Positions 23,786 to 29,551 of a stretch of 64,000 bases of DNA are shown here, in pieces. The translations under genes and the position numbers were made by a program. The notes under the pieces were generated by a model. That model did not search any database and had not been told where the DNA came from. It worked only from the letters and a program-made list of their open reading frames with translations. Origin of the DNA: Methylocystis silviterrae (lineage in GTDB: Bacteria > Pseudomonadota > Alphaproteobacteria > Rhizobiales > Beijerinckiaceae). How positions within the stretch are numbered: position 1 is the stretch's first letter; every line of letters begins with the position of its first letter. The stretch is from assembly GCF_013350005.1 (NCBI RefSeq), contig NZ_JABVWW010000003.1, positions 298,113 to 362,112 on the forward strand, read 5' to 3'.

Positions 23786-25179
23786 GCGCGTGTGGGGTTG
23801 GCGGCGTCGCTCGCCACTCTCGGATCTATGTTCGTCGCGGTCCGGACTCGGTCCTCCGCATCCCGCCGCCGCGCGCGATCATCTCGCGCGCCGCTAGACC
23901 CGCCTCCGCCGTTCGTCCATTGCCCGCCGCCGGAATTTCCCGCAGGCACGCGCGGCTGATCCGGACGATAGCGGCGCTCCAGCGCGGCATCGCGTTTGGC
24001 GAAAAGCGCCTCTTTCGACGCCGGGCCATAGCCCAGCGCTTCGCGCTGTTCGTCGAGCGTGAGAAAAGCGGCCTTGCCGACGCGCTCCCATTCGGCGGCG
24101 CGTTCGCCGGCCAATGCTTCGAGACGATCGGCGTTATAGTCGAGACGAAAGGAACCGAAGCCCGGCTGCAGCCAGGCCTGAAAGCTCTTCTGCACGCGCG
24201 CGACGAGCGGCAGCACGGTCTGGCGCCAGAAGGCGCGATTGGCTTCTGTGTAATTGCTGAACGTATTGTCGCCGGGCAGACCCAGCAGCAGCGGCGGCAC
24301 GCCGAAGGCGAGCGCGATCTCGCGCGCGGCGCCGGCTTTCGACTCGGTAAAATCCATGTCCTTTGGCGAGAGCGACAGAGCTTTCCAGTCGAGCCCGCCT
24401 TCGAGCAGCAGCGGCCGCCCGGCGTTGGTCGCGCCCGAGAAATTTTCTTCCAGTTCTTCTTTCAGCCGCGAGAATTGTTCATCGGTGAGATGCGCGCCTT
24501 CCGGCCCCGCATAGACGAGGGCGCCGGAAGGGCGCGCGGAATTATCCAAGAGCGCCTTGTTCCAGAAACTCGCGGCGTTATGCGTGTCGAGCGCCACTTG
24601 CGCAGCGGCCAGCGGCGGAAAGCCGTAATAATCATCGAGCGGGTTGAAGAATTTGATGTGCAGGATCGGCTCGATCCCTTCGCCGCGCATCTCGTAGCGC
24701 GCTTCCTGTCCGAGCGCGCGATAGATAAAGGCCGCCGGCCAGCCGTTGCGCCCGGGCTCGACGCTCATGCGGTCGGGCCGCAGCGCGTAAAGCTCGCGCA
24801 GCTCCTCGTCGATCAGAACGGATTCGACATAGGCGTTTCCGTAAAGCAGCAGATTGGCGCAGATCGCCTCGATGAAGGAGGCGCTGGTGTCGAGCGGATT
24901 GGGCCGCTCGATGAGAGAGAGGAGCGGATGATCGATCGCCTCCTCGCGGCCCTCATAGACGAGCCAGGGAACGGAGGCGGCGGCCTCCGCCACCATGCGC
25001 ACGCAGCGATGACAGACGGCGTTGCGCTCATAGCCTTCGCGCGTCAGCACCGTCGAATTGCGCGCGCTCCAATGCGGCTGTCCGAGCGCATGCATGGCGA
25101 GGAGCTTCGCCGCGCGCGAATATTTGGTTTCGCGCGGCGGCGCGACCGCGCCGATGAGTCGCGAGAGCAGTGAGGGCAT
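23692..25179 (-). CDS. GTA/phage portal protein with extended variable C-terminus (gp3-like)
   Basis: A 495-residue HK97-type portal protein, the dodecameric DNA channel of the capsid vertex. Residues 1-400 show the family core: NSTVLTREGYERNAVCHRCV, HPLLSLIERPNPLDTSASF, FFNPLDDYYGFPPLAAAQVA and FGVPPLLLGLPGDNTFSNY. The usual portal would end soon after; here a linker DQPRVPAGNSGGGQWTNG (about residue 420) leads to 70 further residues that drift into another frame of the toxin sequence. The ATG at 25179 is preceded by AAGGACC. The last 70 residues are not portal-like and probably mark the frameshifted junction with the toxin tail. Confidence 0.9.
   Translation of the reverse strand: MPSLLSRLIGAVAPPRETKYSRAAKLLAMHALGQPHWSARNSTVLTREGYERNAVCHRCVRMVAEAAASVPWLVYEGREEAIDHPLLSLIERPNPLDTSASFIEAICANLLLYGNAYVESVLIDEELRELYALRPDRMSVEPGRNGWPAAFIYRALGQEARYEMRGEGIEPILHIKFFNPLDDYYGFPPLAAAQVALDTHNAASFWNKALLDNSARPSGALVYAGPEGAHLTDEQFSRLKEELEENFSGATNAGRPLLLEGGLDWKALSLSPKDMDFTESKAGAAREIALAFGVPPLLLGLPGDNTFSNYTEANRAFWRQTVLPLVARVQKSFQAWLQPGFGSFRLDYNADRLEALAGERAAEWERVGKAAFLTLDEQREALGYGPASKEALFAKRDAALERRYRPDQPRVPAGNSGGGQWTNGGGGSSGARDDRARRRDAEDRVRTATNIDPRVASDAANPTRACKAGASGVESAPRRRSSQERQSRRSAPHER
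23763..23767 (-). other. G5 tract where portal and toxin frames join
   Basis: On the coding strand the codons read TCG GGG GTG in the portal frame. Re-reading one G (-1 slip), or one more G in the tract, gives TCG GGG GGT GGA and continues directly into the toxin linker (GGGVGATPAQ). Both frames are open on either side for over 60 nt. Confidence 0.6.
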
Positions 25180-25216
25180 GAAAGGTCCTTGAAAGATAAC
25201 GTAAAGCAGCGCGCGT

Positions 25217-25356
25217 TCACCCTCTCCCATTGGGAGAGGGTGGCTCGACAAAGTCGAGCCGGGTGAGGGGTACTGCGATTGGCGCTTTGATGCGGAATTT
25301 CACGTCATGTGCGACGTCGAAACCCCTCACCCTAACCCTCTCCCATTGGGAGAGGG
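25217..25356. repeat. Inverted repeat pair between terminase and portal genes
   Basis: Two copies of CCCTCTCCCATTGGGAGAGGG, itself a palindrome, are arranged with inverted CCCTCACCC/GGGTGAGGG ends and a GGCTCGAC-AAA-GTCGAGCC hairpin. The 188-nt gap between the large terminase and the portal is almost filled by this element, which is unrelated to the 105-bp family. It may fold in the GTA mRNA. Confidence 0.85.
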
Positions 25357-25366
25357 AATTTCGCGC

Positions 25367-26773
25367 CTACACTCTTCGCATGCGGGGCTCCGGTGCCTTT
25401 GGCGTCAAGGCGAGCGCGGTGATCGCCCAGACCAGCGCGTCGAGTCGATCGGGACTGCGCCCTGACGAAAGTCCGTCGGCGCCGAAATCGCACATCTCGT
25501 CTTCGAGCGCCGGAAAGGCGCCGACATGTTTGACGCGTCCTTGCTCGTAAAGCTGCGCGACCGGCGCAGCGCGTAGATATTTGCCGCGCGTCGCGCGCGC
25601 CATCGTCACCGGCGCCGAAGGATCGGCTTCGTTCAGCACGGCGCGCACCATCTCGCCGCCCTGATTGACTTCGGCGACAAGCGCGTCGGCGGAAAGCTTG
25701 TGATAGAGCGCGATCGCCGCGCGCGCCCATTGCGCCGGCCGCGCCGCCGACAAGGTCGCGTCGGCGAGAACGTAGAGCGTTCCTGCCTCTTCAACTCCCG
25801 CCGCCACGATCCCGCAATTGTCGGCGCGTTTTCCCGAACTCGCCGGCGGATCGACGGCGACGACGATGCGCTTTAACGGCGGCGCCTCATGCACGCGGGC
25901 GCCCTCCAGCATGTCGCGCGTCCACAGCGCGTCCTTGCGCTCGTCTAGGATCTCGCCATCAAGCTCCTGACGGCCCAATCGCGTGCCGGCATATTGCGCG
26001 ACGACGCTTTCCAGAAACGACGGCGCCAGATTGGTTGCGTTCTCGCGCGTCAAGGCGCGCGTCACGACGCTCGTCGGATTGGCGATCAGCTCTTTCAAAA
26101 GCGGCAGCGGACGCGGCGTCGTCGTCACCAGCTGACGCGGCCAGTCGCCGAGACGCAGGCCAAATTGCAGCATGTCCCATGTCTCCCTGGCGTAACGCCA
26201 TTTGGCGAGTTCGTCGCACCAGGCGGCGTGAAACTGCGGCCCGCGCAGGCTCTCAGGGTCTTCCGCCGAAAAGGCCTGCGCCACGGCGCCCGAGTCCCAG
26301 ACGACACGCTTTCGCGTCGTCTCCCAACGCGGCCGCTCGCGCCTTCCATGCACGGCGAGAAGACCGGAGACGCCCTCGACCATCACTTCGCGCACATCCG
26401 CCGCCGTCTCGCCGACAAGCGCGATGCGGCCGAGCGGCCGCGGCGAGAATTGCGCGCGTCCGAGCGCAAGCGCCTTCACCCATTCGGCGCCGGCGCGGGT
26501 CTTGCCCGCGCCGCGCCCGCCAAGGATCAGCCATGTGCGCCAAGGCGCGCCGCTCGCGGCCAGGTGCGGCGGCCATTGATCGCGCCGCGCGACGAATTCC
26601 CACTCGTCGAGAAGCCGCGCCAGTTCTCTCGCGCTCAGACCTTCGAGCGCGTCATTCAACAGACCCTGCGCCGCGCAGGCGTTCAAGCCGTCGAGCAAGC
26701 TCCGCGCGGAGTTCGGCCAATTCGCGGGGCGGGGCGTCGCCGTCTCGTTCGCTCGCGGCTTCATCGCTGTCAT
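25367..26773 (-). CDS. Large terminase subunit (GTA gp2-like)
   Basis: A 468-residue packaging motor. The ATPase part has Walker A GGRGAGKTRAGAEW (about 88), Walker B AAWCDELAKW (about 190) and the coupling motif TTTPRP. The nuclease part has VAVDPPASSGKRADNCGIV with the first Asp, AEVNQGGEM, and DALVWAI near the end. The start overlaps the small terminase gene by 122 nt; an internal start is possible since the first 30 residues look unconserved. Headful, sequence-independent packaging is expected by analogy to GTAs. Confidence 0.93.
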   Translation of the reverse strand: MTAMKPRANETATPRPANWPNSARSLLDGLNACAAQGLLNDALEGLSARELARLLDEWEFVARRDQWPPHLAASGAPWRTWLILGGRGAGKTRAGAEWVKALALGRAQFSPRPLGRIALVGETAADVREVMVEGVSGLLAVHGRRERPRWETTRKRVVWDSGAVAQAFSAEDPESLRGPQFHAAWCDELAKWRYARETWDMLQFGLRLGDWPRQLVTTTPRPLPLLKELIANPTSVVTRALTRENATNLAPSFLESVVAQYAGTRLGRQELDGEILDERKDALWTRDMLEGARVHEAPPLKRIVVAVDPPASSGKRADNCGIVAAGVEEAGTLYVLADATLSAARPAQWARAAIALYHKLSADALVAEVNQGGEMVRAVLNEADPSAPVTMARATRGKYLRAAPVAQLYEQGRVKHVGAFPALEDEMCDFGADGLSSGRSPDRLDALVWAITALALTPKAPEPRMRRV

Positions 26774-27185
26774 CGTCTGCGTCGTTCTTCTTTTCCTCGC
26801 TCTCGCGTCGCATGCGCTTCAATTCGGCGAGCGTCTTGACGAGGCTTGCAAGCGTGCGGGCGCTCGCCTCGATGGTCTTGGGCGCATGTTTGGCGAGCGC
26901 AGCTTCGGCGCGGGCGAATTCCTGTTCGACCGCGTCTTCGAGCCGCGCGATCAGCCGGCCAGCATCGCGCGGCTTCTTTGCGGCGAGCGCAGCCTCTTGC
27001 GGCTTTTTCGGCGCGCAGGCGGAAGCGCGTAGCGGCCAGCCGTGAATTTCGCGAAAGCGGCGGAACTGCCCGACGCTCATGCCGAGCAGGTCGAGAATTT
27101 CGCCGATGGGCGTGACGCCCGAGTCGTAGAGAAGCTTCGCCTGCGCAATCTTTTCGTCGCAGGGCGGGACGGATTTGGCCGCCAT
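26652..27185 (-). CDS. Small terminase-like DNA-binding protein (GTA gp1-like)
   Basis: A 177-residue protein that begins the cluster. Residues 8-60 form a helix-turn-helix (AKLLYDSGVTPIGEILDLLG followed by MSVGQFRRFREIHGWPLR). A long acidic coiled coil follows (about 85-150), then a helical C-terminus ERLRGAGS. These features suit the small terminase that rings DNA and hands it to the large subunit. In R. capsulatus gp1 has the same role. The ORF ends inside the large terminase gene. Confidence 0.7.
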   Translation of the reverse strand: MAAKSVPPCDEKIAQAKLLYDSGVTPIGEILDLLGMSVGQFRRFREIHGWPLRASACAPKKPQEAALAAKKPRDAGRLIARLEDAVEQEFARAEAALAKHAPKTIEASARTLASLVKTLAELKRMRRESEEKKNDADDDSDEAASERDGDAPPRELAELRAELARRLERLRGAGSVE

Positions 27186-27245
27186 CAGCCAGTCTCCGAA
27201 GGGTTGGCGACTTATCGGGTTGCACCGCTAAAGCAGTGGGGCTTT

Positions 27246-27349
27246 GTCATTCCCGACAGGCCGCAGGCCTGATCGGGAATCCAGAGTCGCAACAAGCGTG
27301 TTGGATGTCGCTCTGGATTCCCGATCGCGCTCCGCGCGTCGGGAATGAC
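27246..27349. repeat. Dispersed palindromic repeat, copy C
   Basis: Same 105-bp element as at 12899, upstream of the GTA cluster. Ends GTCATTCCCGAC and GTCGGGAATGAC; inner AGGCCGCAGGCCT. Confidence 0.9.
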
Positions 27350-27417
27350 AGCCGGGGAACGAATTGAGCGAGGTGTTCACTTTTTGAAAAGCTCTATATT
27401 GGTAGCCGCTGCGCAGT

Positions 27418-27522
27418 GTCATTCCCGACAGGCCGAAGGCCTGATCGGGAATCCAGAGTCACACCAATCATGCTTGATCTTGCCCCTGGATTCCCGATCG
27501 CGCTTCGCGCGTCGGGAATGAC
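27418..27522. repeat. Dispersed palindromic repeat, copy D (left of GIY-YIG gene)
   Basis: Full-length copy ending 19 nt before the GIY-YIG start codon. Its right 80 nt are almost identical to copy E on the other side of that gene. Between copies C and D no gene is seen. Confidence 0.92.
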
Positions 27523-27541
27523 AGCAGTGGAAGCATCGAAG

Positions 27542-27835
27542 ATGGAGAAGACCTATTTTGTCTATATCCTCGCGAGTGCGCGAAACGGCACGCTCTATGT
27601 CGGCGTGACCAATGATTTGGCGCGGCGCATTCATGAGCATAAGGCCAAACAGACCCGAGGTTTCACATCGCGATATAATGTTCACATGCTCGTTTGGTAT
27701 GAAACCTATGGCGACGTGAACGAAGCCATCGCACGAGAAAAGCAGTTGAAGAAGTGGGAACGGCGATGGAAGCTCGAATTGATCGAAACCTTTAATCCCA
27801 CATGGAAAGACCTCTATTTCGACCTCAACAACTGA
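27542..27835 (+). CDS. GIY-YIG endonuclease-fold protein flanked by palindromic repeats
   Basis: A 97-residue single-domain nuclease-fold protein. FVYILASARNGTLYVGVTND carries the GIY-YIG-type paired strands (VYI and LYVG), followed by the conserved Arg in LARRIHEHK and the late Glu in EAIAREKQLKKWER. It belongs to the small UvrC N-terminal-like group widespread in Hyphomicrobiales. Its neighbours are the point of interest: copy D of the repeat ends 19 nt upstream, and its stop codon TGA is supplied by the first bases of copy E. The ATG has GGAAG 8 nt upstream. Whether it cuts the repeat palindromes is unknown. Confidence 0.85.
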   Translation: MEKTYFVYILASARNGTLYVGVTNDLARRIHEHKAKQTRGFTSRYNVHMLVWYETYGDVNEAIAREKQLKKWERRWKLELIETFNPTWKDLYFDLNN

Positions 27836-27916
27836 TCATCGGGAATCCAGAGTCACACCAATCATGCTTGATCTTGCCCCTGGATTCCCGATCGCGCTTC
27901 GCGCGTCGGGAATGAC
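27833..27916. repeat. Dispersed palindromic repeat, partial copy E (right of GIY-YIG gene)
   Basis: Lacks the first 25 nt of the element and has a 3-nt insertion (TGATCATCGGG for TGATCGGG), then matches copy D over about 75 nt, ending GTCGGGAATGAC. Confidence 0.9.
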
Positions 27917-27955
27917 AAGCCGGGAGCCTGACGAGTCGGTTTTCAGCAATTCTCC

Positions 27956-28005
27956 AAAAAAATCCCCTCGGCCCAAGACGCAAGCGTCTCGAAGCGCGAG
28001 GGGAT
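27956..28005 (-). terminator. Terminator of the candidate small RNA
   Basis: A 9-bp stem (ATCCCCTCG with CGAGGGGAT) with an inner hairpin AGACG-CTTG-CGTCT is followed by seven T on the minus strand. Confidence 0.75.
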
Positions 28006-28090
28006 CGAGTTTGCGCGGGGGGAACGGGAGGAGAGGACGCCGCGCCGGTAAACTCGTTCGCGCCGCTCAAGCGCAATTTTGGAGCATGGC
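27956..28090 (-). ncRNA. Candidate small RNA of about 135 nt with CU-rich loop
   Basis: The minus strand shows a complete transcription unit without a convincing ORF. A TTGACA/TATAGA promoter ends near 28096. The RNA can form a helix between CGAGTTT and AAACTCG, enclosing an unpaired CU-rich stretch (GTCCTCTCCTCCCG, minus strand) that looks like an anti-ribosome-binding site. It ends in a strong stem and a run of T. No match to tmRNA, SRP RNA or RNase P was recognised, and no Rfam family can be named; CU-rich sRNAs of alphaproteobacteria (such as AbcR or CcsR types) act on ribosome binding sites. Confidence 0.55.
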
Positions 28091-28095
28091 GCTTT

Positions 28096-28122
28096 TCTAT
28101 AGGACCATCGTCCGGCTGTCAA
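28096..28122 (-). promoter_or_regulatory. Sigma-70 type promoter of the candidate small RNA
   Basis: On the minus strand, TTGACA (28122-28117) and TATAGA (28101-28096) are separated by 15 nt, slightly shorter than ideal. The upstream sequence is AT-rich (GGAATATATTCC palindrome). Confidence 0.6.
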
Positions 28123-28345
28123 GGAATATATTCCGAATGAGAAAATTTCTGCGCGCCTTCGTTCCAGCGCGTGGCGGAGTCGAATGTGCGGTGAGACACG
28201 GATGACTGGCCACGAGCGCAGTCTATTGCCCGGCGATCTCCCCGGCGTCGTGAAGCCGTGGCGTCGTCGTGAGATTCGGCCCAAGCTCAGTCATCCTACT
28301 GGCCGGAAGGCGGCGCATATCACAGTTCAGGTCTCGACCTTTCCG

Positions 28346-28753
28346 ATGACGACAGAATTCATCAAACGCGCCCGCATGCTCCTGCCGGACTGTCTCGGCT
28401 GCACGGCGATTTTCGTTATTCTGCTGGGATGCTTGGGGTATATTGCCTATCTGCCGAGGACGGCGGATCACAGCGATTGCTCGGAATATCCGGCGACCGT
28501 TGAGGCGATGGACCAAAGCCGCGCCAATATCTTGACCCTTGCAGACCGGCCCGAGGCCAGCCGCTGCGATGCTTATCAGTCCCACGTCGCAGCGCTCGCC
28601 AAGGCCCGCTCGGCAAGTCTGCGCTGCAGGGGAATGTTGCTGCGCCAAGCCTATGTCGGCAATGCGCGGCAGGACTCCTCGCCGGAAATGCTCCTGTTCG
28701 AGGAAAATTTCTATCAGCGCCTGATCGCCGATAAATGCGGGGCGGCCCGCTAG
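28346..28753 (+). CDS. Hypothetical single-pass membrane protein with conserved Cys
   Basis: A 135-residue protein. After MTTEFIKRARMLLPDCLGC comes a membrane helix (TAIFVILLGCLGYIAYL, about 20-37), then a periplasmic domain with Cys in DHSDCSEYP, ASRCDAYQ, LRCRGML and IADKCGA, four in all, which could pair into two disulphides. The ATG at 28346 is preferred because the longer frame (start 28184) covers sequence without coding character. No family is recognised. It follows the small RNA region on the opposite strand. Confidence 0.5.
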   Translation: MTTEFIKRARMLLPDCLGCTAIFVILLGCLGYIAYLPRTADHSDCSEYPATVEAMDQSRANILTLADRPEASRCDAYQSHVAALAKARSASLRCRGMLLRQAYVGNARQDSSPEMLLFEENFYQRLIADKCGAAR

Positions 28754-28802
28754 ACAGGGCGCGGCGGGAGAAAGTCGGCGTCCGCTTTTCGCGAGCCGGG
28801 CT

Positions 28803-29411
28803 CTAGAATCTCGCCTTCTTCGGCCAGCGCTTCGGCCACAGCCGGATAAAATCCGGCAGATCGTCGGTGTCGACGTCGTCTTCGCCGGCCTCGATCCGGC
28901 CGCGCGCCGACACGCCGGCGCGAGAGACGCTCTCCGGATCGCCGGAGATCAGCGGATGCCAGGGCGGCAGCGGCTTGCCCCGAAAGCGCAGCACATAGGC
29001 GCAGGTCGGCGGCAGCCAGGGAATATCCGCAAGCTTCTCCAGCGTGAGCCGCACGCAGTCCGGCACGTAGCGCCGTCGCCGCGGATAGTCGCCGCAGCGG
29101 CAGCTCTCCTGGTCCAGCAGTTTGCAGGCGACGCTCGTATGATAGATCGCGCCCGTGTCCTCATCTTCGAGCTTCACCAGACAGCAGCGGCCACAGCCGT
29201 CGCACAGCTGTTCCCACTCGGCGCGGGTGAGGTCCGAAAGCGGCTGTTCCCAGAACGGCGTCTCGGTCTGGCGGGCGACCGAATGCGAAGAACTGGAAAG
29301 AGGTTTTTCGGCGCGCTCTAGGTGTTTGGAGCCGGTCCCATTCTCCTGATTCGGGCGGTTCCCGGCGCCTGCAGCGTGATCTGGGGCATTTTCGCCTTTT
29401 TTTAACGCCAT
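28803..29411 (-). CDS. YcgN-family cysteine cluster protein (UPF0260)
   Basis: A 202-residue protein with the family signature [20 protein letters not shown], immediately followed by CGRCC, then [21 protein letters not shown] and PPTCAY. The eight or so Cys probably bind a metal or iron-sulphur cluster. The family's function is unknown. The first 55 residues are low-complexity and unlike the family, which normally starts near the FWE motif; an internal start is possible. It is divergent from the penicillin-binding protein gene. Confidence 0.85.
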   Translation of the reverse strand: MALKKGENAPDHAAGAGNRPNQENGTGSKHLERAEKPLSSSSHSVARQTETPFWEQPLSDLTRAEWEQLCDGCGRCCLVKLEDEDTGAIYHTSVACKLLDQESCRCGDYPRRRRYVPDCVRLTLEKLADIPWLPPTCAYVLRFRGKPLPPWHPLISGDPESVSRAGVSARGRIEAGEDDVDTDDLPDFIRLWPKRWPKKARF

Positions 29412-29551
29412 CCTTCTCTTTCGACTTGCGCTTTGCGCGACAGAAACCATAACGCAGTGTGGGTCGCGCGGACTGTCGTCAAGATGGTTAGAAAAGTGTT
29501 AATGTCCACAAAGCGCCGGTAAGTCATATCTGCGCGGGGAGCATTTGAGCT

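Noticed and set aside
23647..25173. 508-codon plus-strand frame opposite the portal gene
   Set aside because: Antisense to conserved portal sequence; no ribosome site and no family.
6091..27185. Active temperate prophage
   Set aside because: No integrase, repressor, replication or attachment-site repeat was found, and the gene set and order match a GTA more closely.
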